From: Cytophagales bacterium | Lineage (GTDB): Bacteria > Bacteroidota > Bacteroidia > Cytophagales > Cyclobacteriaceae | Assembly (NCBI GenBank): GCA_003504855.1 | Contig: DNZD01000141.1 | Coordinates: 1 to 9,391, forward strand | Direction: 5' to 3' | Length of the DNA: 9,391 nt | Shown: piece by piece, positions 1-7,694 of the stretch | How positions within the stretch are numbered: position 1 is the first letter of the stretch | How the letters are laid out: every line of letters begins with the position of its first letter | Translations under genes and position numbers: made by a program | The notes under the pieces: generated by a model | Database searches by the model: none | Seen by the model: the letters and a program-made list of their open reading frames with translations, nothing else | What the model was told of the DNA's origin: nothing

Positions 1-139
1 CTTTGCCCTGATACAGTATGTGATAGTGCCCATGCCCGAGATCAGCAATGTCCCAGGAGGCAGGGTCACCGTTGATCAGCCAACCATCCCCGCCCTGGGT
101 TACCTCAAACGCCTTGTTGTGGACATGTGCCTTGTACAT
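1..139 (-). CDS. Biotin carboxyl carrier-like protein, N-terminal part (truncated by window edge)
   Basis: An open frame reads leftward from an ATG at 139-137 and runs off the window after 46 codons without a stop. The visible protein starts MYKAHVHNKAFEV and continues through 'GWLINGDPASWDIADLG' to 'YHILYQGK'. I recognise this as the N-terminal domain of the small Bacteroidota proteins annotated as the biotin carboxyl carrier subunit of acyl-CoA (acetyl- or propionyl-type) carboxylases. In those proteins a C-terminal biotinyl domain carries the biotinylated lysine in a Met-Lys-Met motif and shuttles carboxyl groups between the biotin carboxylase and carboxyltransferase subunits. That domain would lie outside this window, so biotinylation cannot be confirmed here. 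The gene is transcribed divergently from the dGTPase gene. A TAnnTTTG-type box ends only five bases before the ATG, which fits a very short or absent leader. The identification rests on the sequence pattern of 46 residues and the partner subunits are not visible. Confidence 0.7.
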   Translation of the reverse strand, partial: MYKAHVHNKAFEVTQGGDGWLINGDPASWDIADLGHGHYHILYQGK

Positions 140-144
140 AGGAC

Positions 145-152
145 CAAAAATA
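145..152 (-). promoter_or_regulatory. Bacteroidota-type -7 promoter box (TATTTTTG) for the biotin carrier gene
   Basis: Read on the minus strand, TATTTTTG matches the Bacteroidota -7 consensus TAnnTTTG exactly. It ends five bases before the ATG of the leftward gene, so transcription would begin at or next to the start codon. I could not find a clear -33 TTTG partner upstream, so the promoter call rests on one box and its position. Confidence 0.4.
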
Positions 153-184
153 GGGGGAGCGGCGATGGTTTAGTTTAAAATCGT

Positions 185-192
185 GAAATTTG
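185..192 (+). promoter_or_regulatory. Weak -7 promoter-like box (GAAATTTG) ahead of the dGTPase gene
   Basis: GAAATTTG differs at one position from the TAnnTTTG consensus. It is the best candidate in the 104-base gap for driving the rightward gene, leaving a leader of roughly 45 bases that contains the inverted repeat at 208-222. There is no good -33 TTTG partner. This is a tentative call. Confidence 0.25.
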
Positions 193-207
193 TTTCCTGC
201 AAACAAG

Positions 208-222
208 CCGAACGATGTTCGG
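208..222. repeat. Perfect inverted repeat, 6-bp arms with 3-base spacer, in the dgt leader
   Basis: CCGAAC (208-213) and GTTCGG (217-222) are exact reverse complements separated by GAT. In RNA this would be a short GC-containing hairpin ending 21 bases before the dgt start codon. In DNA it could be a protein-binding dyad between two divergent genes. No T-run follows on either side, so it does not look like an intrinsic terminator. A repeat this short can occur by chance. Confidence 0.45.
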
Positions 223-243
223 AGAACCTGAAATAACATCTAC

Positions 244-1551
244 GTGAACTGGAAATCCCTACTCTCCGCCCGACGCCCCGGTTTAGCATCCTCATCGGGT
301 GGTTCCTATCGAAGTGCATTTGAACAGGATTACGATCGGATCATTTTCTCGCACCCGTTTCGCCGGCTGCAGGACAAGACTCAGGTTCACCCGCTTCCAG
401 AGCATGACTTTGTTCACACCCGGCTCACCCACAGCCTGGAAGTGTCCAGTGTGGGCCGGTCTTTGGGAAAGAAGGTGGGAGAAGTTCTGCTGGAGCGTCA
501 CCCCGAACTTACATCAGGATTCTCGTTGTTTGATTTTGGTGCCATCGTCGCTGCAGCGGCACTGGCCCACGACCTGGGCAATCCACCATTCGGGCACGCT
601 GGTGAAGATGCCTTGTCTGATTTCTTCCGTGATCATCCCACAGCGCATTCAATTTCGCCGGAATGCAAAGCTGATCTTATTCAGTTCGAAGGCAATGCAC
701 AAGGATTTCGGATCCTGAATCAGGGTGAATATGGATTGAAACTTACAGCCGCTACCCTGGGCGCCTTTACCAAGTACCCTTGTCCAGCCCTCCTTCCGGG
801 TAGGGATAAATCCAAAAAGAGTCAGAAGAAGTACGGATTCTTTCAATCAGAGTCAGCAATTTTCCGTGAACTCGCTCAGGAACTTGAATTGCAACCGGCG
901 GTTGAAGGTGCCTGGAGCAGGCATCCATTGGCATTTCTAGTAGAGGCCGCCGATGATATATGTTATAGCATCATAGATCTTGAAGACGGCTGCCGGCTTG
1001 GGCTCGTGAGCTTCGATGAAACAGTTGCACTGCTTGCTCCGATTCTTGGAGAGAAACTTGACCGGTCAAAGCTTGCCCGCGAAGGAGGATTGAATCAGAA
1101 GCTAGGTAGCCTTCGTGCGCTGGCCATTGGTGCCCTGATCGAAGATTGCACACGGGTATTTCTCGACCACGAAGCGGATATGCTCAATGGCACCTTTGAT
1201 AAAGCCCTGGTGGATCTGGGTCGGTACAAGTCTGCTGTAGATCACATCTCATCGGTTTCGGTCGAGAAGATTTACCGCGCACGTCAGGTGGTGGAAATTG
1301 AAGCTTCAGGCCATGAGGTCCTGCCCGGCCTGCTGGCAGAATTTGTTGCCGCCGCCAGTGCCATCGGAAAGGGTGGGGAGACAAGGAAAAATAAGAATCT
1401 GTCCCTGCTATTCCCCGTCGAAACAAAGCTTCAATTGCAGGAAACTGGCGATGATTATCAACGACTGAGGCTTGTTATTGACTTTATTTCGGGTCTTACC
1501 GACCGTCACGCCCTTTCACTCTACCGAAAGATTAAAGGCATCTCATTTTAG
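244..1551 (+). CDS. dgt: Deoxyguanosinetriphosphate triphosphohydrolase (dGTPase), HD superfamily
   Basis: A 435-residue cytoplasmic enzyme expected to hydrolyse dGTP to deoxyguanosine and triphosphate, helping control the dNTP pool. The HD metal site is complete: H63 in 'RLTHSLEV', H109-D110 in 'AAALAHDLGNPPFGHAGED', and the distal aspartate at D237/D238 in 'VEAADDICYSI'. H118 and E121, in 'GHAGED', keep the spacing of the catalytic His and Glu of E. coli Dgt. Further family marks are 'HPFRRLQDKTQVHPL' near residue 37 and 'FEGNAQGFRIL' near 148. The length is normal for the Bacteroidota branch. The start is a GTG: an in-frame TGA lies at 229-231, and no other ATG, GTG or TTG lies between it and position 244. 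The resulting N-terminus MNWKSLL fits the family. There is no Shine-Dalgarno sequence at usable distance. The gene is divergent from the biotin carrier gene and followed by a 101-base gap. Related HD enzymes can act on other dNTPs, so exact substrate preference is inferred. Confidence 0.93.
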   Translation: MNWKSLLSARRPGLASSSGGSYRSAFEQDYDRIIFSHPFRRLQDKTQVHPLPEHDFVHTRLTHSLEVSSVGRSLGKKVGEVLLERHPELTSGFSLFDFGAIVAAAALAHDLGNPPFGHAGEDALSDFFRDHPTAHSISPECKADLIQFEGNAQGFRILNQGEYGLKLTAATLGAFTKYPCPALLPGRDKSKKSQKKYGFFQSESAIFRELAQELELQPAVEGAWSRHPLAFLVEAADDICYSIIDLEDGCRLGLVSFDETVALLAPILGEKLDRSKLAREGGLNQKLGSLRALAIGALIEDCTRVFLDHEADMLNGTFDKALVDLGRYKSAVDHISSVSVEKIYRARQVVEIEASGHEVLPGLLAEFVAAASAIGKGGETRKNKNLSLLFPVETKLQLQETGDDYQRLRLVIDFISGLTDRHALSLYRKIKGISF

Positions 1552-1620
1552 TCGTCCATACCAAGTGTCCAAATACCATTACCCCGAGCACAAAAACCCC
1601 TAAAAGCACCCGAAAATCCT

Positions 1621-1628
1621 TACATTTG
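1621..1628 (+). promoter_or_regulatory. Bacteroidota-type -7 promoter box (TACATTTG) for the RND transporter gene
   Basis: TACATTTG is an exact TAnnTTTG match located 24 bases before the GTG start of the transporter gene, in a strongly C/A-rich gap. I see no convincing TTTG at the -33 position, where the sequence is A/C-rich. Its presence suggests that the transporter is transcribed independently of dgt. Confidence 0.5.
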
Positions 1629-1652
1629 CCCCTCCTGAAATGAGCTTTTCCC

Positions 1653-4118
1653 GTGTGGGCACGCATCGCAGATAACATCATTCGCTTTCGCCTTCCGCTG
1701 ACCGGATTGATTCTGGTGATCACCGTGGCCATGGGTTACTACGCGTCGCGGGTGGAAATGAGTTACGAACTCAACCGCACCGTACCTCCAGAAGATCCGG
1801 ACATGATCTTCCTCAATCAATTCAAAAAGACTTTTGGCGAGGATGGTAATATGATGGCTGTAGGCTTTCGCGACAGCGCCATTTACAAGCTCGAAAATTT
1901 TAGAGCACTCACGCAACTCGGAAAAGATATCCGTAAACTCGATGGCGTCAATGAAGTTGTATCACTTCCCCGCCTGAGGGTTATTCTCAAAGACACGGCG
2001 CACCAAAAATTCTATTCAGCTCCACTTTTTCCCGAAGACATTTCTTCTCAACAGCAATTGGACAGCTTGTTGAAGGTAAGCGAAGGCCAACGCCTCTATG
2101 AAGGCCAATTGGTCAATCCTAAAAATGGCGCCATCCTGATGCTGGTGTCTGTTGAGAAAGAATATGCAAACTCTGCTCTTCGCGAGAAACTGACAAGCGG
2201 CCTGCTGGTGATCGGAAATGACTTCACCCAAAAGACCGGTATCCAGGTAAGATATGCCGGCCTTCCGTTTATGCGTTCCATTGTGGCCCAACAGGTAAAG
2301 AAAGAATTGTCCATGTTCACCATCCTGTCCGCTATTGTTACAGGATTGATCATGTTGATATTCTTCCGTTCGGTGCGTGCCGTTATTTTCTCCATGATCA
2401 TGATTGGCGTCCTCGTGGTCTGGACGCTCGGAACCATCGCCTTGTTGGGTTTCAAAATCACTTTGCTGAGCGGGTTAATTCCGCCGGTCATTGTTACCAT
2501 CGGTATTACAAACGCGATTTATTTGTTGAACAAGTACCATGTTGAGTACGACAAGCATGGTAACAAAATTGAAGCCATCCGGGTGGTCGTTCAGAAAATG
2601 GGACTGGCTACGTTCCTGACCAACCTGACCGTTGCCATCGGATTCCTCACATTGCTGTCCACTGACATCACGATTCTGCGTGAGTTTGGGATTGTTGCGG
2701 GGATCAACATAATCGGGTTATTTGTCGTGAGCCTGATCATGATTCCAGGTATCCTTTCATGGTTGCCGGAACCTTCTTCAAAACACCTCCGACACCTTAC
2801 CTTCCCCATTCTGGGTGGATTTGTACGCGGTATCGATTTGTTGGTGCACCGGCATCGGGCAATTATTTATTCCGGCGCGACCATCATTACCGCGTTGTCG
2901 GTGGTGGGGATTCTTCGCCTTCAGTCTGTGTCGTTCATGGTGGACGATATTCCCGAAGAGAGCCAGATCAAGAAAGACCTAAAGTTTTTTGAAGCCAACT
3001 TCAGTGGTGTAATGCCCCTGGGGATTGAAGTGGACATCTTGTCCAAGCGCCGCCGCCCGCTGTTGGAACCCAATAACCTGAAAGAGATCGACAAATTTGA
3101 GTCCTCGCTGGACTCCATTGGTGTCATTTCCCGGCCGTTGTCAATTGTTAGCCTCGTGAAGGCTGCCCGTCAGGCGTTCTATAATAACAATCCTGCCCGT
3201 TACGATCTCCCTAACTCAAAGAGTGAGGCTGCCTTTATTCTCCGATACATCAAAGGACAATCAGACAGCAGTGGGATGAGTAATAAACTACTTCGCTCAT
3301 TTGTTGACTCTTCCTTCAACCGCATGTGTATCAAGATGCAAATGGCGGATGTAGGCTCGAAGCGAATGGATTCACTGGTGCAGTTTGTGATTCAACCCAA
3401 GGCGGACAGCCTGGTGGCGGCGCTGAAGCGCAACCTCAGGTCTGATAAAGATTCAGTGGGCGTTGCCATAACCGGAACTTCAAAGATTTTTATTAAGGGG
3501 AATAAGTTTCTCATCAACAACCTTACTGAAAGCCTGGTGCTGGCATTCCTCCTGATCACCTTGTCCATGGCTTTCCTCTTCGCCAACGCACGGATGATCC
3601 TGATTTCACTTATTCCCAATTTGATTGCACTGATGATCACTGCGGGCATTATGGGCTTTATGGATATACCGTTGAAGGCGAGTACAGCATTGATTTTCAG
3701 TATCACCTTTGGTATTTCTGTAGATAACTCTATTCGCTTCCTTGCCAAGTACCGCCAGGAACTGTTGGCAACCCGATTCTTTGTGCCCCGTGCTGTTAGT
3801 GAGAGTATCCTTGAAACCGGCAAGAGCATCATCTACACCTCCGTTGCCCTGTTTGCGGGCTTTATCATTTTTGCTTTTTCTGACTTTGGAGGCACCATTG
3901 CGCTTGGCATCCTGACATCAACCACGCTGGTAATTTCCATGTTCACCAACCTGATACTGCTGCCTGCATTGATCCTTACATTCGACAAGCCCCGCAAGGA
4001 GAATTCGGAAAAACTGCCCATCGACGACTTTGACGCCACCTTCTATGGCGAAGGGGAGGATGAGGAGATTGACTTAGACAAGATCAAAATTCACGATCGC
4101 AACGGAATGTCTGAATAG
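1653..4118 (+). CDS. RND/MMPL superfamily transporter (predicted exporter, patched-like)
   Basis: An 821-residue inner-membrane protein with the duplicated RND layout. One membrane helix near residues 14-32 is followed by a soluble extracytoplasmic domain (about 33-217), then five helices between about 219 and 366. The second half repeats this: a helix near 402-422, a soluble domain (about 425-620), and five helices between about 625 and 773. The C-terminal tail is acidic (about 780-821). The two helix-4-type segments are recognisable: 'GITNAIYLLNKY' (284-295) and 'GISVDNSIRFLAKY' (687-700). This is the self-contained COG1033-like class of exporters, related to MmpL and HpnN proteins, rather than an AcrB-type pump: no adaptor or outer-membrane channel gene is adjacent. 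The substrate is unknown; lipids or other hydrophobic molecules are a family-based guess. The GTG start is the only start codon after an in-frame TGA at 1641-1643 and gives a plausible N-terminus. The ATG at 1640 is in another frame and closes after 11 codons. The second-half aspartate D691 is kept but its first-half counterpart is T286. Confidence 0.85.
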   Translation: MWARIADNIIRFRLPLTGLILVITVAMGYYASRVEMSYELNRTVPPEDPDMIFLNQFKKTFGEDGNMMAVGFRDSAIYKLENFRALTQLGKDIRKLDGVNEVVSLPRLRVILKDTAHQKFYSAPLFPEDISSQQQLDSLLKVSEGQRLYEGQLVNPKNGAILMLVSVEKEYANSALREKLTSGLLVIGNDFTQKTGIQVRYAGLPFMRSIVAQQVKKELSMFTILSAIVTGLIMLIFFRSVRAVIFSMIMIGVLVVWTLGTIALLGFKITLLSGLIPPVIVTIGITNAIYLLNKYHVEYDKHGNKIEAIRVVVQKMGLATFLTNLTVAIGFLTLLSTDITILREFGIVAGINIIGLFVVSLIMIPGILSWLPEPSSKHLRHLTFPILGGFVRGIDLLVHRHRAIIYSGATIITALSVVGILRLQSVSFMVDDIPEESQIKKDLKFFEANFSGVMPLGIEVDILSKRRRPLLEPNNLKEIDKFESSLDSIGVISRPLSIVSLVKAARQAFYNNNPARYDLPNSKSEAAFILRYIKGQSDSSGMSNKLLRSFVDSSFNRMCIKMQMADVGSKRMDSLVQFVIQPKADSLVAALKRNLRSDKDSVGVAITGTSKIFIKGNKFLINNLTESLVLAFLLITLSMAFLFANARMILISLIPNLIALMITAGIMGFMDIPLKASTALIFSITFGISVDNSIRFLAKYRQELLATRFFVPRAVSESILETGKSIIYTSVALFAGFIIFAFSDFGGTIALGILTSTTLVISMFTNLILLPALILTFDKPRKENSEKLPIDDFDATFYGEGEDEEIDLDKIKIHDRNGMSE

Positions 4119-4160
4119 CTTTCCGGCGACCCAATCAATAACCAGCACTAAACAGATTTA

Positions 4161-4180
4161 CGGAAGACCGTGTTCTTCCG
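4161..4180 (+). repeat. Hairpin-forming inverted repeat (7-bp stem, 6-base loop) in the ileS leader
   Basis: CGGAAGA (4161-4167) and TCTTCCG (4174-4180) are exact reverse complements around the loop CCGTGT. The hairpin ends 17 bases before the ileS ATG and begins 42 bases after the transporter stop codon. The sequence after it is A/T-mixed without a T-run, so it is not a typical intrinsic terminator. It could be a leader structure affecting ileS expression, a weak terminator or processing site for the upstream transcript, or an operator. No T-box features (specifier loop, conserved T-box sequence) are recognisable, and the space is too short for one. Confidence 0.5.
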
Positions 4181-4197
4181 ATTAAGTTAAATACAAG

Positions 4198-7100
4198 ATG
4201 AAAACCAGGTATCCCGAATTCAAAGACCTTCACTTTGCACAAGTAGCCGACGAAATGCTGGCCTTCTGGGACAAAGAAAAGATTTTTGAGAAGTCCATCG
4301 CTCTTCGCGAGAACCACACCCCATTTACCTTCTACGAGGGACCACCCTCGGCCAATGGCACGCCCGGAATTCACCACGTGATGGCGCGCACCGTAAAAGA
4401 TATTTTCTGCCGATTCAAAACACTGCAGGGATATCAGGTGAAACGCAAAGGGGGATGGGACACCCACGGTCTGCCCGTAGAGTTGCAGGTAGAAAAAGAA
4501 CTGGGAATCACCAAGGATGACATCGGAAAGAAGATTTCCATCGAAGATTACAACCGCAAGTGCCGCGAAACGGTCATGAAGTATAAGGACCAGTGGGATG
4601 ACCTTACCCGCAAAATGGGCTATTGGGTGGACCTCGAGCATCCTTATGTCACCTACAACAACGGGTACATTGAAACATTGTGGTGGATTCTCAAACAATT
4701 CTATCAGAAAGGACTGCTGTACAAGGGCTTTACCATACAACCGTATTCACCATCGGACGGCACTGGCCTCAGTTCACACGAATTGAACCAGCCAGGCTGC
4801 TATAAGGACGTCAAGGACACCTCTATCGTAGCTCAATTTAAAGTGATCAACGATACTAAATCGGCTTTTCTTTTCCCCGGTGCGAAGGGTGACACCATGA
4901 TTCTTGCCTGGACCACGACCCCATGGACCCTGCCATCAAATACAGCCCTCGTTGTTGGTGCCCACATCCGTTACGTGCAGGTGAATACCTACAACCCTTA
5001 CACCTTCAAGCCGGTGAGCGTAGTACTGGCCCGGGTGCTGATGGAGAAATACTTTCCCGCCAAGAACAAAGAGCTTGCGTTGGCTGACTATAAACCAGGT
5101 GATAAACAAATTCCTTTCGAGGTGGTGCAGGAGTTTGAAGGATCTAAGCTGGTGGGTATACGCTACGAACAACTGATGCCGTATGTTCCTGTGCCCTATG
5201 ATGTGGATAAGGCATTTCAGGTGGTGTCCGGTGATTTTGTAACCACCGAAGATGGTACTGGCGTAGTCCACAGCTCACCCACTTTCGGCGCTGATGACTT
5301 CCGGGTGGCAAGGCAATATGGCATACCTCCATTGACATTGCGCGATGAAGCAGGCAATGAGGTTCCCACCGTTGACAAAAAGGGAAAATTTGTTTCCGTC
5401 ATCGGCAAACGACTTCAGGAGGGAGTGAGTCGTTATAAGATTAAAACCCATAAGCCACTGGGGGAGGATGATTTTTATGTAAAGAACTATACCGATGAAG
5501 ATGAATCGCACCCGGACTATAAGAATACCGATGTGATCATTTCCATCGTCCTGAAGGAAGAGAACAAAGCCTTCAAGGTGGAGAAGTATGAGCACACGTA
5601 TCCACACTCCTGGAGAACTGATAAACCGGTTTTGTACTATCCTTTGGATGCCTGGTTTATCCGTACCACAGCCATCAAAGACAGGATGGTGGAATTGAAC
5701 AAAACCATCAATTGGAAACCTGAATCTACGGGTACAGGCCGCTTTGGAAATTGGTTAGAGAACCTGGTGGACTGGAACTTGTCGCGATCCAGGTATTGGG
5801 GTACACCACTGCCTATCTGGAGAACCAAGGATGGTAAGGAAGAGATATGTATCGGCTCTCTCGAAGAGTTGAAATCAGAAATAGACAAGGCGCGACAAGC
5901 AGGTCAGCCAAATACGTCGGTTAATTTCAATAAGCCGGATTTTGATCTGCACCGTCCTTTTGTGGACGAAATAGTGCTGGTAAGTCCCAAAGGCCAACCC
6001 ATGTACCGGGAGCCAGATCTTATTGATGTTTGGTTTGATTCCGGTGCAATGCCTTATGCCCAATGGGGACTCGATATTGATAAACTGAAGGCTGGCGACG
6101 CACAACCATTTAATTCAGGTTGGACAGGTGCTTTTCCGGCAGATTATATTGCCGAAGGGGTCGATCAAACCCGTGGCTGGTTCTTTACCCTGCATGCCAT
6201 CGCTTCTTTGTTGTTTGACAGCGTTGCTTTTAAGAATGTTATTTCCAATGGACTGGTACTGGACAAGGATGGCAACAAGATGTCCAAGCGCAAGGGCAAT
6301 GTGGTAAACCCATTTGAAACCCTGCAGAAGTTTGGCCCGGATGTGGTGCGCTGGTACATGATGGAGAATGCGCCGCCCTGGGACAACCTGAAATTTGACG
6401 CCGAAGGCCTGGTTGAAACCCAACGTCGCTTTTTCGGCACGTTGATGAATACGTATTCTTTCTTTGCCTTGTATGCCAACATCGATGGCTATGAAAGAAA
6501 TGAGCATCAGCCGGTCGACCCATCGAAGCTTAGCACCCTTGACCGCTGGATCATCTCCAAACTGCAGACGCTCATTGAAGAGGTGACGGCCGCATATCAG
6601 GACTACGAGCCCACCCGTGTCGCCAGGGCCATTCAGGCATTTGTAATTGATCACTTGTCCAACTGGTACATCCGCCTGAATCGGAAGCGGTTCTGGCAAC
6701 CATCAGCCACCGGAAGTTCTGCGGCACTCGGCGATGATAAACTGGCTGCTTACGAAACACTCCACGAATGCCTGGTGGTCGTAAGCCAATTGATGTCACC
6801 CATCGCGCCGTTCTATGCAGAGTTCCTGTATAGGAATCTTACCGGAAGTATCCGCGCGAATTCCAAGGCAACCCAGTCTCCTTTGCGCCATGAGTCTGTT
6901 CACCACACTGATCTCGTGAAAGCACAGCCCTCACGCAAGGAGCCTTCCCTGGAATTGTCCATGGATTACGCACAACGAATTTGTTCGTTGGTGCACTCCA
7001 TTCGCAAAAACAGCAGGATTAAGGTTCGCACCCCACTGCAGAAAGTTTTGTTACCTGTGCTGGATGAAGCATTTGCTCAGCACGTTCGGGTGGCGGAAGG

Positions 7101-7677
7101 TATCATTAAGTCGGAAGTCAATGTGAAGTCGATTGAATACATCGATGACGCTTCCGGGCTGCTGGTGCGCAAGGTGAAACCGAACTTTGCCAAGCTGGGC
7201 AAACAGTATGGTCCCCGTATGAAAGAGGTAGCCGCGGTAATCAATACAATGACCAAAGAACAAATTAATACCCTCGATAAATCCGGCAAACTGGCCCTGG
7301 GCGGCTTTGACCTGGCTATTGATGATGTGATCATCAGTTCAGAAGATATACCCGGATGGGCGGTTGCCTCTGAAGGAGGTCTTACAGTTGCATTGGATAT
7401 AACCATTACTGAAGAATTGCGACAGGAAGGAGTAGCCCGTGATTTTGTTAACCGCATTCAGAACCTACGAAAGGATCGTGGACTGGAAGTGCTTGATAAA
7501 ATTGTCATTCAGGTACAGCGTCAGACTGGACGAACAGAATCCCTGGAGCAGTTCCGTGATTACATCAGTACCGAAACGCAAGCCCAGACGTTGTCCATCC
7601 AAGATGAGGTGAAGGGTGGCGTGGAGGTCGATATGGATGATTTTGTACTTCTGGTCAACATGGAAGCCGTATCTTAG
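4198..7677 (+). CDS. ileS: Isoleucyl-tRNA synthetase, type 2 (IleRS2) with GIHH signature
   Basis: A 1159-residue class I aminoacyl-tRNA synthetase that charges tRNA-Ile with isoleucine in the cytoplasm. The Rossmann catalytic core opens with 'FYEGPPSANGTPGIHH' (45-60), where the canonical HIGH tetrapeptide is replaced by G57-I58-H59-H60. The KMSKS loop is KMSKR (694-698). The CP1 editing domain spans roughly 200-420, with 'WTTTPWTLPSN' (238-248) and 'GTGVVHSSPTFGADDF' (353-368), the conserved acidic residues that support hydrolysis of misacylated Val-tRNA-Ile. Other IleRS marks are 'WNLSRSRYWGTPLPIW' (526-541) and 'DVWFDSG' (610-616). The anticodon-binding helical domain starts near 780, and a C-terminal extension runs from about 930 to the end. 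The length, the C-terminal layout and the absence of a C-terminal cysteine zinc cluster indicate IleRS2, the mupirocin-tolerant, eukaryote-like type common in Bacteroidota. The ATG at 4198 has no Shine-Dalgarno sequence. lspA follows after 17 bases, so the two are probably co-transcribed. Confidence 0.97.
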   Translation: MKTRYPEFKDLHFAQVADEMLAFWDKEKIFEKSIALRENHTPFTFYEGPPSANGTPGIHHVMARTVKDIFCRFKTLQGYQVKRKGGWDTHGLPVELQVEKELGITKDDIGKKISIEDYNRKCRETVMKYKDQWDDLTRKMGYWVDLEHPYVTYNNGYIETLWWILKQFYQKGLLYKGFTIQPYSPSDGTGLSSHELNQPGCYKDVKDTSIVAQFKVINDTKSAFLFPGAKGDTMILAWTTTPWTLPSNTALVVGAHIRYVQVNTYNPYTFKPVSVVLARVLMEKYFPAKNKELALADYKPGDKQIPFEVVQEFEGSKLVGIRYEQLMPYVPVPYDVDKAFQVVSGDFVTTEDGTGVVHSSPTFGADDFRVARQYGIPPLTLRDEAGNEVPTVDKKGKFVSVIGKRLQEGVSRYKIKTHKPLGEDDFYVKNYTDEDESHPDYKNTDVIISIVLKEENKAFKVEKYEHTYPHSWRTDKPVLYYPLDAWFIRTTAIKDRMVELNKTINWKPESTGTGRFGNWLENLVDWNLSRSRYWGTPLPIWRTKDGKEEICIGSLEELKSEIDKARQAGQPNTSVNFNKPDFDLHRPFVDEIVLVSPKGQPMYREPDLIDVWFDSGAMPYAQWGLDIDKLKAGDAQPFNSGWTGAFPADYIAEGVDQTRGWFFTLHAIASLLFDSVAFKNVISNGLVLDKDGNKMSKRKGNVVNPFETLQKFGPDVVRWYMMENAPPWDNLKFDAEGLVETQRRFFGTLMNTYSFFALYANIDGYERNEHQPVDPSKLSTLDRWIISKLQTLIEEVTAAYQDYEPTRVARAIQAFVIDHLSNWYIRLNRKRFWQPSATGSSAALGDDKLAAYETLHECLVVVSQLMSPIAPFYAEFLYRNLTGSIRANSKATQSPLRHESVHHTDLVKAQPSRKEPSLELSMDYAQRICSLVHSIRKNSRIKVRTPLQKVLLPVLDEAFAQHVRVAEGIIKSEVNVKSIEYIDDASGLLVRKVKPNFAKLGKQYGPRMKEVAAVINTMTKEQINTLDKSGKLALGGFDLAIDDVIISSEDIPGWAVASEGGLTVALDITITEELRQEGVARDFVNRIQNLRKDRGLEVLDKIVIQVQRQTGRTESLEQFRDYISTETQAQTLSIQDEVKGGVEVDMDDFVLLVNMEAVS

Positions 7678-7694
7678 CCCCGAAATCTGAATTG

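Noticed and set aside
299..718. 139-codon plus-strand open frame overlapping the dGTPase gene
   Set aside because: It is in an alternative frame over the conserved HD motif region, and its protein resembles no family and has irregular composition.
1640..1675. ATG at 1640 as start of the RND gene or of a leader peptide
   Set aside because: It is out of frame with the transporter and stops after 11 codons. A regulatory leader peptide is possible, but nothing in its short sequence supports one.
3392..3832. 146-codon minus-strand open frame inside the RND gene
   Set aside because: It is opposite the helix 8-11 coding region, and its hydrophobic and basic make-up mirrors the membrane-helix codons. 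No independent support.
4119..4197. T-box riboswitch ahead of ileS
   Set aside because: The gap is only 79 bases, has one small hairpin without a terminator T-run, and shows no T-box or specifier elements.
4135..4740. 201-codon open frame on the minus strand overlapping the start of ileS
   Set aside because: It lies opposite the strongly conserved catalytic core of ileS, has no recognisable motif or promoter, and is best explained as a by-product of codon usage on the coding strand.
6115..6699. 194-codon open frame on the minus strand inside ileS
   Set aside because: It overlaps the KMSKR and anticodon-domain coding region on the opposite strand. The translation shows no family features, so it is a shadow frame.
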